From Cinclus cinclus (lineage: Eukaryota > Chordata > Aves > Passeriformes > Cinclidae), in assembly GCF_963662255.1 (NCBI RefSeq), contig NC_085055.1, forward strand, positions 19,702,704 to 19,766,703: a stretch of DNA of 64,000 bases, read 5' to 3'. Within the stretch, counting starts at the first letter, position 1. Every line of letters begins with the position of its first letter. Shown here one piece after another: positions 26,700 through 37,522 of the stretch. The translations under genes and the position numbers were made by a program. The notes under the pieces are model-generated. The model did not search any database. It was not told the DNA's origin and was given only the letters and a program-made list of their open reading frames with translations.

Positions 26700-26884
26700 C
26701 GCCACCAATCGCAGCACGAGGAAGACAAGAGATCGGCCAATCGGGACCCGCAGACCGCGCTTCCTCCAATGAGAGCCGCCTATACCACACGGCCGAGTTC
26801 GCGCCAAACCCAGACCGCCCATCACCGCGCGCCGATCAGACCGACCGCTCCAGCAGCTCCCGGCAGATCATCTCCGGACACGAA
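26700..26884 (+). promoter_or_regulatory. NF-Y/E2F-type CpG promoter left of the 5S array
   Basis: Three CCAAT boxes in the same orientation lie at 26705-26709, 26737-26741 and 26766-26770. They are followed by an E2F-like TTCGCGCCAAA at 26798-26808 and then by a start codon with a good context (GACACGAAATGG) at 26885. Repeated CCAAT boxes about 30 bp apart plus an E2F site are the classic layout of growth- or cell-cycle-linked promoters. Confidence 0.6.
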
Positions 26885-27204
26885 ATGGCGGGACTAGGCT
26901 GCCAGGTACTATCGGGCACGGGGGAGATATTAAGGGAAACTTTAGGTGGATAACAGTAAGTCGGCGGCCAAAACAGCCTGAAAAATACATAGTCATAGAT
27001 CTGGTTAGGTTTTTTTTGTTGGGTGCAGGCGACGGGGCTGGGTATCCCTTGTATTACTTGGGCAGCAGTTCTTAGGAACAGGAAGGAAGAGCCGAAAAGG
27101 GCTCATGTGCCTTATGAATATTTTGTAGAGTTGGGTATGCATATAGATCCGAACACTGGCCGAGGCAACTGTGTGGCCCCAGACATAGTGCCATATACGT
27201 CTAG
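26885..27204 (+). CDS. Unrecognised gene start: two exons, truncated at the 5S array border
   Basis: Exon 1 (26885-26905) reads MAGLGCQ and ends at a donor GTACTA. A 123-bp intron with a T-rich tract ends in GGGTGCAG, and exon 2 opens in phase at 27029 with ATGLGIPCITWAAVLRNR. It continues through KEEPKRAHVPYEYF, VELGMHIDPNTG and VAPDIVPYTS. The frame stays open to TCTAG|GTCAGG at 27204/27205, precisely where the 5S repeat sequence starts. Without splicing there it runs on into the first 5S gene and stops at 27283. An alternative donor is GG|GTATGC near 27130. I do not recognise the protein; it is short, basic in the middle and lacks a clear signal peptide. Either the array lies in an intron, or the gene was cut by array insertion, or it is a tiny gene ending in array sequence. 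Confidence 0.45.
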
Positions 27205-27261
27205 GTCAGGGTGGAAAGGTGTTGGTGCGTGCTGGAGGGCGCTGGCGAGGGGCTGTGAGGT

Positions 27262-27381
27262 GCCTACGGCCATACCACCCTGAGAACGCCCGATCTCGTC
27301 TGATCTCGGAAGCTAAGCAGGGTCGGGCCCGGTTAGTACTTGGATGGGAGACCGCCTGGGAATACCGGGTGCTGTAGGCTT
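27262..27381 (+). rRNA. 5S ribosomal RNA, copy 1
   Basis: 5S rRNA is the small RNA of the large ribosomal subunit, made by RNA polymerase III. The copy runs from GCCTACGGCC to GCTGTAGGCTT, whose ends pair to form helix I. The internal control region is present: A box around AAGCTAAGCAGGGTCGG (positions 48-64) and C box GATGGGAGACCGCCTGG (81-97). A T4 terminator lies at 27380-27383. A long spacer follows. This is the left-most copy, with only 57 bp of array-type upstream sequence. Confidence 0.98.
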
Positions 27382-27675
27382 TTACTTGCCCGGCGCAGGT
27401 GGCGGTGCCGGGGGGCACTTGTTTTGCTTCGGGCAGCCGTGCTGGGGCTGGAGGGCTCCTGACTTGCTCATGCCGCTGTACAGAGGGGCAGGAGCCAGGG
27501 GAGAAGTGCGGCTGGCGTGGCCGGTGTACCTTTTGCGGCGTTGGTTGCCGGCATGGAACAGCCGGGCTGTTGGCACCGGCAGGGCGGGTGTCTGTGTGGT
27601 GTGTCTGTGAGGTTGTGGGTCAGGGTGGAAAGGTGTTGGTGCGTGCTGGAGGGCGCTGGCGAGGGGCTGTGAGGT

Positions 27676-27795
27676 GCCTACGGCCATACCACCCTGAGAA
27701 CGCCCGATCTCGTCTGATCTCGGAAGCTAAGCAGGGTCGGGCCCGGTTAGTACTTGGATGGGAGACCGCCTGGGAATACCGGGTGCTGTAGGCTT
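27676..27795 (+). rRNA. 5S ribosomal RNA, copy 2
   Basis: Identical by eye to copy 1. A long spacer follows. Confidence 0.98.
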
Positions 27796-28089
27796 TTACT
27801 TGCCCGGCGCAGGTGGCGGTGCCGGGGGGCACTTGTTTTGCTTCGGGCAGCCGTGCTGGGGCTGGAGGGCTCCTGACTTGCTCATGCCGCTGTACAGAGG
27901 GGCAGGAGCCAGGGGAGAAGTGCGGCTGGCGTGGCCGGTGTACCTTTTGCGGCGTTGGTTGCCGGCATGGAACAGCCGGGCTGTTGGCACCGGCAGGGCG
28001 GGTGTCTGTGTGGTGTGTCTGTGAGGTTGTGGGTCAGGGTGGAAAGGTGTTGGTGCGTGCTGGAGGGCGCTGGCGAGGGGCTGTGAGGT

Positions 28090-28209
28090 GCCTACGGCCA
28101 TACCACCCTGAGAACGCCCGATCTTGTCTGATCTCGGAAGCTAAGCAGGGTCGGGCCCGGTTAGTACTTGGATGGGAGACCGCCTGGGAATACCGGGTGC
28201 TGTAGGCTT
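28090..28209 (+). rRNA. 5S ribosomal RNA, copy 3 (variant)
   Basis: Carries one substitution, C to T at gene position 36 (28125), within GATCTCGTC. It is in the loop/helix region before the A box and outside the main TFIIIA contacts, so the copy may be functional. A long spacer follows. Confidence 0.97.
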
Positions 28210-28503
28210 TTACTTGCCCGGCGCAGGTGGCGGTGCCGGGGGGCACTTGTTTTGCTTCGGGCAGCCGTGCTGGGGCTGGAGGGCTCCTGACTTGCTCATG
28301 CCGCTGTACAGAGGGGCAGGAGCCAGGGGAGAAGTGCGGCTGGCGTGGCCGGTGTACCTTTTGCGGCGTTGGTTGCCGGCATGGAACAGCCGGGCTGTTG
28401 GCACCGGCAGGGCGGGTGTCTGTGTGGTGTGTCTGTGAGGTTGTGGGTCAGGGTGGAAAGGTGTTGGTGCGTGCTGGAGGGCGCTGGCGAGGGGCTGTGA
28501 GGT

Positions 28504-28623
28504 GCCTACGGCCATACCACCCTGAGAACGCCCGATCTCGTCTGATCTCGGAAGCTAAGCAGGGTCGGGCCCGGTTAGTACTTGGATGGGAGACCGCCTG
28601 GGAATACCGGGTGCTGTAGGCTT
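28504..28623 (+). rRNA. 5S ribosomal RNA, copy 4
   Basis: Consensus gene. The first short (19-bp deleted) spacer follows. Confidence 0.98.
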
Positions 28624-28898
28624 TTACTTGCCGGGGGGCACTTGTTTTGCTTCGGGCAGCCGTGCTGGGGCTGGAGGGCTCCTGACTTGCTCATGCCGCT
28701 GTACAGAGGGGCAGGAGCCAGGGGAGAAGTGCGGCTGGCGTGGCCGGTGTACCTTTTGCGGCGTTGGTTGCCGGCATGGAACAGCCGGGCTGTTGGCACC
28801 GGCAGGGCGGGTGTCTGTGTGGTGTGTCTGTGAGGTTGTGGGTCAGGGTGGAAAGGTGTTGGTGCGTGCTGGAGGGCGCTGGCGAGGGGCTGTGAGGT

Positions 28899-29018
28899 GC
28901 CTACGGCCATACCACCCTGAGAACGCCCGATCTCGTCTGATCTCGGAAGCTAAGCAGGGTCGGGCCCGGTTAGTACTTGGATGGGAGACCGCCTGGGAAT
29001 ACCGGGTGCTGTAGGCTT
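28899..29018 (+). rRNA. 5S ribosomal RNA, copy 5
   Basis: Consensus gene, long spacer follows. Confidence 0.98.
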
Positions 29019-29312
29019 TTACTTGCCCGGCGCAGGTGGCGGTGCCGGGGGGCACTTGTTTTGCTTCGGGCAGCCGTGCTGGGGCTGGAGGGCTCCTGAC
29101 TTGCTCATGCCGCTGTACAGAGGGGCAGGAGCCAGGGGAGAAGTGCGGCTGGCGTGGCCGGTGTACCTTTTGCGGCGTTGGTTGCCGGCATGGAACAGCC
29201 GGGCTGTTGGCACCGGCAGGGCGGGTGTCTGTGTGGTGTGTCTGTGAGGTTGTGGGTCAGGGTGGAAAGGTGTTGGTGCGTGCTGGAGGGCGCTGGCGAG
29301 GGGCTGTGAGGT

Positions 29313-29432
29313 GCCTACGGCCATACCACCCTGAGAACGCCCGATCTCGTCTGATCTCGGAAGCTAAGCAGGGTCGGGCCCGGTTAGTACTTGGATGGGA
29401 GACCGCCTGGGAATACCGGGTGCTGTAGGCTT
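29313..29432 (+). rRNA. 5S ribosomal RNA, copy 6
   Basis: Consensus gene, long spacer follows. Confidence 0.98.
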
Positions 29433-29726
29433 TTACTTGCCCGGCGCAGGTGGCGGTGCCGGGGGGCACTTGTTTTGCTTCGGGCAGCCGTGCTGGGGCT
29501 GGAGGGCTCCTGACTTGCTCATGCCGCTGTACAGAGGGGCAGGAGCCAGGGGAGAAGTGCGGCTGGCGTGGCCGGTGTACCTTTTGCGGCGTTGGTTGCC
29601 GGCATGGAACAGCCGGGCTGTTGGCACCGGCAGGGCGGGTGTCTGTGTGGTGTGTCTGTGAGGTTGTGGGTCAGGGTGGAAAGGTGTTGGTGCGTGCTGG
29701 AGGGCGCTGGCGAGGGGCTGTGAGGT

Positions 29727-29846
29727 GCCTACGGCCATACCACCCTGAGAACGCCCGATCTCGTCTGATCTCGGAAGCTAAGCAGGGTCGGGCCCGGTTA
29801 GTACTTGGATGGGAGACCGCCTGGGAATACCGGGTGCTGTAGGCTT
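29727..29846 (+). rRNA. 5S ribosomal RNA, copy 7
   Basis: Consensus gene, long spacer follows. Confidence 0.98.
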
Positions 29847-30140
29847 TTACTTGCCCGGCGCAGGTGGCGGTGCCGGGGGGCACTTGTTTTGCTTCGGGCA
29901 GCCGTGCTGGGGCTGGAGGGCTCCTGACTTGCTCATGCCGCTGTACAGAGGGGCAGGAGCCAGGGGAGAAGTGCGGCTGGCGTGGCCGGTGTACCTTTTG
30001 CGGCGTTGGTTGCCGGCATGGAACAGCCGGGCTGTTGGCACCGGCAGGGCGGGTGTCTGTGTGGTGTGTCTGTGAGGTTGTGGGTCAGGGTGGAAAGGTG
30101 TTGGTGCGTGCTGGAGGGCGCTGGCGAGGGGCTGTGAGGT

Positions 30141-30260
30141 GCCTACGGCCATACCACCCTGAGAACGCCCGATCTCGTCTGATCTCGGAAGCTAAGCAGG
30201 GTCGGGCCCGGTTAGTACTTGGATGGGAGACCGCCTGGGAATACCGGGTGCTGTAGGCTT
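30141..30260 (+). rRNA. 5S ribosomal RNA, copy 8
   Basis: Consensus gene, first of a run of four short spacers. Confidence 0.98.
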
Positions 30261-30535
30261 TTACTTGCCGGGGGGCACTTGTTTTGCTTCGGGCAGCCGT
30301 GCTGGGGCTGGAGGGCTCCTGACTTGCTCATGCCGCTGTACAGAGGGGCAGGAGCCAGGGGAGAAGTGCGGCTGGCGTGGCCGGTGTACCTTTTGCGGCG
30401 TTGGTTGCCGGCATGGAACAGCCGGGCTGTTGGCACCGGCAGGGCGGGTGTCTGTGTGGTGTGTCTGTGAGGTTGTGGGTCAGGGTGGAAAGGTGTTGGT
30501 GCGTGCTGGAGGGCGCTGGCGAGGGGCTGTGAGGT

Positions 30536-30655
30536 GCCTACGGCCATACCACCCTGAGAACGCCCGATCTCGTCTGATCTCGGAAGCTAAGCAGGGTCGG
30601 GCCCGGTTAGTACTTGGATGGGAGACCGCCTGGGAATACCGGGTGCTGTAGGCTT
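30536..30655 (+). rRNA. 5S ribosomal RNA, copy 9
   Basis: Consensus gene, short spacer follows. Confidence 0.98.
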
Positions 30656-30930
30656 TTACTTGCCGGGGGGCACTTGTTTTGCTTCGGGCAGCCGTGCTGG
30701 GGCTGGAGGGCTCCTGACTTGCTCATGCCGCTGTACAGAGGGGCAGGAGCCAGGGGAGAAGTGCGGCTGGCGTGGCCGGTGTACCTTTTGCGGCGTTGGT
30801 TGCCGGCATGGAACAGCCGGGCTGTTGGCACCGGCAGGGCGGGTGTCTGTGTGGTGTGTCTGTGAGGTTGTGGGTCAGGGTGGAAAGGTGTTGGTGCGTG
30901 CTGGAGGGCGCTGGCGAGGGGCTGTGAGGT

Positions 30931-31050
30931 GCCTACGGCCATACCACCCTGAGAACGCCCGATCTCGTCTGATCTCGGAAGCTAAGCAGGGTCGGGCCCG
31001 GTTAGTACTTGGATGGGAGACCGCCTGGGAATACCGGGTGCTGTAGGCTT
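30931..31050 (+). rRNA. 5S ribosomal RNA, copy 10
   Basis: Consensus gene, short spacer follows. Confidence 0.98.
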
Positions 31051-31325
31051 TTACTTGCCGGGGGGCACTTGTTTTGCTTCGGGCAGCCGTGCTGGGGCTG
31101 GAGGGCTCCTGACTTGCTCATGCCGCTGTACAGAGGGGCAGGAGCCAGGGGAGAAGTGCGGCTGGCGTGGCCGGTGTACCTTTTGCGGCGTTGGTTGCCG
31201 GCATGGAACAGCCGGGCTGTTGGCACCGGCAGGGCGGGTGTCTGTGTGGTGTGTCTGTGAGGTTGTGGGTCAGGGTGGAAAGGTGTTGGTGCGTGCTGGA
31301 GGGCGCTGGCGAGGGGCTGTGAGGT

Positions 31326-31445
31326 GCCTACGGCCATACCACCCTGAGAACGCCCGATCTCGTCTGATCTCGGAAGCTAAGCAGGGTCGGGCCCGGTTAG
31401 TACTTGGATGGGAGACCGCCTGGGAATACCGGGTGCTGTAGGCTT
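31326..31445 (+). rRNA. 5S ribosomal RNA, copy 11
   Basis: Consensus gene, short spacer follows. Confidence 0.98.
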
Positions 31446-31720
31446 TTACTTGCCGGGGGGCACTTGTTTTGCTTCGGGCAGCCGTGCTGGGGCTGGAGGG
31501 CTCCTGACTTGCTCATGCCGCTGTACAGAGGGGCAGGAGCCAGGGGAGAAGTGCGGCTGGCGTGGCCGGTGTACCTTTTGCGGCGTTGGTTGCCGGCATG
31601 GAACAGCCGGGCTGTTGGCACCGGCAGGGCGGGTGTCTGTGTGGTGTGTCTGTGAGGTTGTGGGTCAGGGTGGAAAGGTGTTGGTGCGTGCTGGAGGGCG
31701 CTGGCGAGGGGCTGTGAGGT

Positions 31721-31840
31721 GCCTACGGCCATACCACCCTGAGAACGCCCGATCTCGTCTGATCTCGGAAGCTAAGCAGGGTCGGGCCCGGTTAGTACTT
31801 GGATGGGAGACCGCCTGGGAATACCGGGTGCTGTAGGCTT
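31721..31840 (+). rRNA. 5S ribosomal RNA, copy 12
   Basis: Consensus gene, long spacer follows. Confidence 0.98.
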
Positions 31841-32134
31841 TTACTTGCCCGGCGCAGGTGGCGGTGCCGGGGGGCACTTGTTTTGCTTCGGGCAGCCGTG
31901 CTGGGGCTGGAGGGCTCCTGACTTGCTCATGCCGCTGTACAGAGGGGCAGGAGCCAGGGGAGAAGTGCGGCTGGCGTGGCCGGTGTACCTTTTGCGGCGT
32001 TGGTTGCCGGCATGGAACAGCCGGGCTGTTGGCACCGGCAGGGCGGGTGTCTGTGTGGTGTGTCTGTGAGGTTGTGGGTCAGGGTGGAAAGGTGTTGGTG
32101 CGTGCTGGAGGGCGCTGGCGAGGGGCTGTGAGGT

Positions 32135-32254
32135 GCCTACGGCCATACCACCCTGAGAACGCCCGATCTCGTCTGATCTCGGAAGCTAAGCAGGGTCGGG
32201 CCCGGTTAGTACTTGGATGGGAGACCGCCTGGGAATACCGGGTGCTGTAGGCTT
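32135..32254 (+). rRNA. 5S ribosomal RNA, copy 13
   Basis: Consensus gene, long spacer follows. Confidence 0.98.
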
Positions 32255-32548
32255 TTACTTGCCCGGCGCAGGTGGCGGTGCCGGGGGGCACTTGTTTTGC
32301 TTCGGGCAGCCGTGCTGGGGCTGGAGGGCTCCTGACTTGCTCATGCCGCTGTACAGAGGGGCAGGAGCCAGGGGAGAAGTGCGGCTGGCGTGGCCGGTGT
32401 ACCTTTTGCGGCGTTGGTTGCCGGCATGGAACAGCCGGGCTGTTGGCACCGGCAGGGCGGGTGTCTGTGTGGTGTGTCTGTGAGGTTGTGGGTCAGGGTG
32501 GAAAGGTGTTGGTGCGTGCTGGAGGGCGCTGGCGAGGGGCTGTGAGGT

Positions 32549-32668
32549 GCCTACGGCCATACCACCCTGAGAACGCCCGATCTCGTCTGATCTCGGAAGC
32601 TAAGCAGGGTCGGGCCCGGTTAGTACTTGGATGGGAGACCGCCTGGGAATACCGGGTGCTGTAGGCTT
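32549..32668 (+). rRNA. 5S ribosomal RNA, copy 14
   Basis: Consensus gene, short spacer follows. Confidence 0.98.
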
Positions 32669-32943
32669 TTACTTGCCGGGGGGCACTTGTTTTGCTTCGG
32701 GCAGCCGTGCTGGGGCTGGAGGGCTCCTGACTTGCTCATGCCGCTGTACAGAGGGGCAGGAGCCAGGGGAGAAGTGCGGCTGGCGTGGCCGGTGTACCTT
32801 TTGCGGCGTTGGTTGCCGGCATGGAACAGCCGGGCTGTTGGCACCGGCAGGGCGGGTGTCTGTGTGGTGTGTCTGTGAGGTTGTGGGTCAGGGTGGAAAG
32901 GTGTTGGTGCGTGCTGGAGGGCGCTGGCGAGGGGCTGTGAGGT

Positions 32944-33063
32944 GCCTACGGCCATACCACCCTGAGAACGCCCGATCTCGTCTGATCTCGGAAGCTAAGC
33001 AGGGTCGGGCCCGGTTAGTACTTGGATGGGAGACCGCCTGGGAATACCGGGTGCTGTAGGCTT
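32944..33063 (+). rRNA. 5S ribosomal RNA, copy 15
   Basis: Consensus gene, short spacer follows. Confidence 0.98.
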
Positions 33064-33338
33064 TTACTTGCCGGGGGGCACTTGTTTTGCTTCGGGCAGC
33101 CGTGCTGGGGCTGGAGGGCTCCTGACTTGCTCATGCCGCTGTACAGAGGGGCAGGAGCCAGGGGAGAAGTGCGGCTGGCGTGGCCGGTGTACCTTTTGCG
33201 GCGTTGGTTGCCGGCATGGAACAGCCGGGCTGTTGGCACCGGCAGGGCGGGTGTCTGTGTGGTGTGTCTGTGAGGTTGTGGGTCAGGGTGGAAAGGTGTT
33301 GGTGCGTGCTGGAGGGCGCTGGCGAGGGGCTGTGAGGT

Positions 33339-33458
33339 GCCTACGGCCATACCACCCTGAGAACGCCCGATCTCGTCTGATCTCGGAAGCTAAGCAGGGT
33401 CGGGCCCGGTTAGTACTTGGATGGGAGACCGCCTGGGAATACCGGGTGCTGTAGGCTT
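33339..33458 (+). rRNA. 5S ribosomal RNA, copy 16
   Basis: Consensus gene, long spacer follows. Confidence 0.98.
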
Positions 33459-33752
33459 TTACTTGCCCGGCGCAGGTGGCGGTGCCGGGGGGCACTTGTT
33501 TTGCTTCGGGCAGCCGTGCTGGGGCTGGAGGGCTCCTGACTTGCTCATGCCGCTGTACAGAGGGGCAGGAGCCAGGGGAGAAGTGCGGCTGGCGTGGCCG
33601 GTGTACCTTTTGCGGCGTTGGTTGCCGGCATGGAACAGCCGGGCTGTTGGCACCGGCAGGGCGGGTGTCTGTGTGGTGTGTCTGTGAGGTTGTGGGTCAG
33701 GGTGGAAAGGTGTTGGTGCGTGCTGGAGGGCGCTGGCGAGGGGCTGTGAGGT

Positions 33753-33872
33753 GCCTACGGCCATACCACCCTGAGAACGCCCGATCTCGTCTGATCTCGG
33801 AAGCTAAGCAGGGTCGGGCCCGGTTAGTACTTGGATGGGAGACCGCCTGGGAATACCGGGTGCTGTAGGCTT
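33753..33872 (+). rRNA. 5S ribosomal RNA, copy 17
   Basis: Consensus gene, long spacer follows. Confidence 0.98.
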
Positions 33873-34166
33873 TTACTTGCCCGGCGCAGGTGGCGGTGCC
33901 GGGGGGCACTTGTTTTGCTTCGGGCAGCCGTGCTGGGGCTGGAGGGCTCCTGACTTGCTCATGCCGCTGTACAGAGGGGCAGGAGCCAGGGGAGAAGTGC
34001 GGCTGGCGTGGCCGGTGTACCTTTTGCGGCGTTGGTTGCCGGCATGGAACAGCCGGGCTGTTGGCACCGGCAGGGCGGGTGTCTGTGTGGTGTGTCTGTG
34101 AGGTTGTGGGTCAGGGTGGAAAGGTGTTGGTGCGTGCTGGAGGGCGCTGGCGAGGGGCTGTGAGGT

Positions 34167-34286
34167 GCCTACGGCCATACCACCCTGAGAACGCCCGATC
34201 TCGTCTGATCTCGGAAGCTAAGCAGGGTCGGGCCCGGTTAGTACTTGGATGGGAGACCGCCTGGGAATACCGGGTGCTGTAGGCTT
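34167..34286 (+). rRNA. 5S ribosomal RNA, copy 18
   Basis: Consensus gene, short spacer follows. Confidence 0.98.
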
Positions 34287-34561
34287 TTACTTGCCGGGGG
34301 GCACTTGTTTTGCTTCGGGCAGCCGTGCTGGGGCTGGAGGGCTCCTGACTTGCTCATGCCGCTGTACAGAGGGGCAGGAGCCAGGGGAGAAGTGCGGCTG
34401 GCGTGGCCGGTGTACCTTTTGCGGCGTTGGTTGCCGGCATGGAACAGCCGGGCTGTTGGCACCGGCAGGGCGGGTGTCTGTGTGGTGTGTCTGTGAGGTT
34501 GTGGGTCAGGGTGGAAAGGTGTTGGTGCGTGCTGGAGGGCGCTGGCGAGGGGCTGTGAGGT

Positions 34562-34681
34562 GCCTACGGCCATACCACCCTGAGAACGCCCGATCTCGTC
34601 TGATCTCGGAAGCTAAGCAGGGTCGGGCCCGGTTAGTACTTGGATGGGAGACCGCCTGGGAATACCGGGTGCTGTAGGCTT
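34562..34681 (+). rRNA. 5S ribosomal RNA, copy 19
   Basis: Consensus gene, long spacer follows. Confidence 0.98.
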
Positions 34682-34975
34682 TTACTTGCCCGGCGCAGGT
34701 GGCGGTGCCGGGGGGCACTTGTTTTGCTTCGGGCAGCCGTGCTGGGGCTGGAGGGCTCCTGACTTGCTCATGCCGCTGTACAGAGGGGCAGGAGCCAGGG
34801 GAGAAGTGCGGCTGGCGTGGCCGGTGTACCTTTTGCGGCGTTGGTTGCCGGCATGGAACAGCCGGGCTGTTGGCACCGGCAGGGCGGGTGTCTGTGTGGT
34901 GTGTCTGTGAGGTTGTGGGTCAGGGTGGAAAGGTGTTGGTGCGTGCTGGAGGGCGCTGGCGAGGGGCTGTGAGGT

Positions 34976-35095
34976 GCCTACGGCCATACCACCCTGAGAA
35001 CGCCCGATCTCGTCTGATCTCGGAAGCTAAGCAGGGTCGGGCCCGGTTAGTACTTGGATGGGAGACCGCCTGGGAATACCGGGTGCTGTAGGCTT
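34976..35095 (+). rRNA. 5S ribosomal RNA, copy 20
   Basis: Consensus gene, long spacer follows. Confidence 0.98.
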
Positions 35096-35389
35096 TTACT
35101 TGCCCGGCGCAGGTGGCGGTGCCGGGGGGCACTTGTTTTGCTTCGGGCAGCCGTGCTGGGGCTGGAGGGCTCCTGACTTGCTCATGCCGCTGTACAGAGG
35201 GGCAGGAGCCAGGGGAGAAGTGCGGCTGGCGTGGCCGGTGTACCTTTTGCGGCGTTGGTTGCCGGCATGGAACAGCCGGGCTGTTGGCACCGGCAGGGCG
35301 GGTGTCTGTGTGGTGTGTCTGTGAGGTTGTGGGTCAGGGTGGAAAGGTGTTGGTGCGTGCTGGAGGGCGCTGGCGAGGGGCTGTGAGGT

Positions 35390-35509
35390 GCCTACGGCCA
35401 TACCACCCTGAGAACGCCCGATCTCGTCTGATCTCGGAAGCTAAGCAGGGTCGGGCCCGGTTAGTACTTGGATGGGAGACCGCCTGGGAATACCGGGTGC
35501 TGTAGGCTT
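35390..35509 (+). rRNA. 5S ribosomal RNA, copy 21
   Basis: Consensus gene, short spacer follows. Confidence 0.98.
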
Positions 35510-35784
35510 TTACTTGCCGGGGGGCACTTGTTTTGCTTCGGGCAGCCGTGCTGGGGCTGGAGGGCTCCTGACTTGCTCATGCCGCTGTACAGAGGGGCAG
35601 GAGCCAGGGGAGAAGTGCGGCTGGCGTGGCCGGTGTACCTTTTGCGGCGTTGGTTGCCGGCATGGAACAGCCGGGCTGTTGGCACCGGCAGGGCGGGTGT
35701 CTGTGTGGTGTGTCTGTGAGGTTGTGGGTCAGGGTGGAAAGGTGTTGGTGCGTGCTGGAGGGCGCTGGCGAGGGGCTGTGAGGT

Positions 35785-35904
35785 GCCTACGGCCATACCA
35801 CCCTGAGAACGCCCGATCTCGTCTGATCTCGGAAGCTAAGCAGGGTCGGGCCCGGTTAGTACTTGGATGGGAGACCGCCTGGGAATACCGGGTGCTGTAG
35901 GCTT
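35785..35904 (+). rRNA. 5S ribosomal RNA, copy 22
   Basis: Consensus gene, short spacer follows. Confidence 0.98.
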
Positions 35905-36179
35905 TTACTTGCCGGGGGGCACTTGTTTTGCTTCGGGCAGCCGTGCTGGGGCTGGAGGGCTCCTGACTTGCTCATGCCGCTGTACAGAGGGGCAGGAGCC
36001 AGGGGAGAAGTGCGGCTGGCGTGGCCGGTGTACCTTTTGCGGCGTTGGTTGCCGGCATGGAACAGCCGGGCTGTTGGCACCGGCAGGGCGGGTGTCTGTG
36101 TGGTGTGTCTGTGAGGTTGTGGGTCAGGGTGGAAAGGTGTTGGTGCGTGCTGGAGGGCGCTGGCGAGGGGCTGTGAGGT

Positions 36180-36299
36180 GCCTACGGCCATACCACCCTG
36201 AGAACGCCCGATCTCGTCTGATCTCGGAAGCTAAGCAGGGTCGGGCCCGGTTAGTACTTGGATGGGAGACCGCCTGGGAATACCGGGTGCTGTAGGCTT
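36180..36299 (+). rRNA. 5S ribosomal RNA, copy 23
   Basis: Consensus gene, isolated long spacer follows. Confidence 0.98.
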
Positions 36300-36593
36300 T
36301 TACTTGCCCGGCGCAGGTGGCGGTGCCGGGGGGCACTTGTTTTGCTTCGGGCAGCCGTGCTGGGGCTGGAGGGCTCCTGACTTGCTCATGCCGCTGTACA
36401 GAGGGGCAGGAGCCAGGGGAGAAGTGCGGCTGGCGTGGCCGGTGTACCTTTTGCGGCGTTGGTTGCCGGCATGGAACAGCCGGGCTGTTGGCACCGGCAG
36501 GGCGGGTGTCTGTGTGGTGTGTCTGTGAGGTTGTGGGTCAGGGTGGAAAGGTGTTGGTGCGTGCTGGAGGGCGCTGGCGAGGGGCTGTGAGGT

Positions 36594-36713
36594 GCCTACG
36601 GCCATACCACCCTGAGAACGCCCGATCTCGTCTGATCTCGGAAGCTAAGCAGGGTCGGGCCCGGTTAGTACTTGGATGGGAGACCGCCTGGGAATACCGG
36701 GTGCTGTAGGCTT
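36594..36713 (+). rRNA. 5S ribosomal RNA, copy 24
   Basis: Consensus gene, isolated short spacer follows. Confidence 0.98.
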
Positions 36714-36988
36714 TTACTTGCCGGGGGGCACTTGTTTTGCTTCGGGCAGCCGTGCTGGGGCTGGAGGGCTCCTGACTTGCTCATGCCGCTGTACAGAGGG
36801 GCAGGAGCCAGGGGAGAAGTGCGGCTGGCGTGGCCGGTGTACCTTTTGCGGCGTTGGTTGCCGGCATGGAACAGCCGGGCTGTTGGCACCGGCAGGGCGG
36901 GTGTCTGTGTGGTGTGTCTGTGAGGTTGTGGGTCAGGGTGGAAAGGTGTTGGTGCGTGCTGGAGGGCGCTGGCGAGGGGCTGTGAGGT

Positions 36989-37108
36989 GCCTACGGCCAT
37001 ACCACCCTGAGAACGCCCGATCTCGTCTGATCTCGGAAGCTAAGCAGGGTCGGGCCCGGTTAGTACTTGGATGGGAGACCGCCTGGGAATACCGGGTGCT
37101 GTAGGCTT
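36989..37108 (+). rRNA. 5S ribosomal RNA, copy 25
   Basis: Consensus gene, long spacer follows. Confidence 0.98.
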
Positions 37109-37402
37109 TTACTTGCCCGGCGCAGGTGGCGGTGCCGGGGGGCACTTGTTTTGCTTCGGGCAGCCGTGCTGGGGCTGGAGGGCTCCTGACTTGCTCATGC
37201 CGCTGTACAGAGGGGCAGGAGCCAGGGGAGAAGTGCGGCTGGCGTGGCCGGTGTACCTTTTGCGGCGTTGGTTGCCGGCATGGAACAGCCGGGCTGTTGG
37301 CACCGGCAGGGCGGGTGTCTGTGTGGTGTGTCTGTGAGGTTGTGGGTCAGGGTGGAAAGGTGTTGGTGCGTGCTGGAGGGCGCTGGCGAGGGGCTGTGAG
37401 GT

Positions 37403-37522
37403 GCCTACGGCCATACCACCCTGAGAACGCCCGATCTCGTCTGATCTCGGAAGCTAAGCAGGGTCGGGCCCGGTTAGTACTTGGATGGGAGACCGCCTGG
37501 GAATACCGGGTGCTGTAGGCTT
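37403..37522 (+). rRNA. 5S ribosomal RNA, copy 26
   Basis: Consensus gene, long spacer follows. Confidence 0.98.

Noticed and set aside
23111..26700. EIF4E2 exons expected upstream of EFHD1 by human synteny
   Set aside because: No cap-binding motifs or EIF4E2-like exon could be found in any frame, so synteny appears to be broken here.
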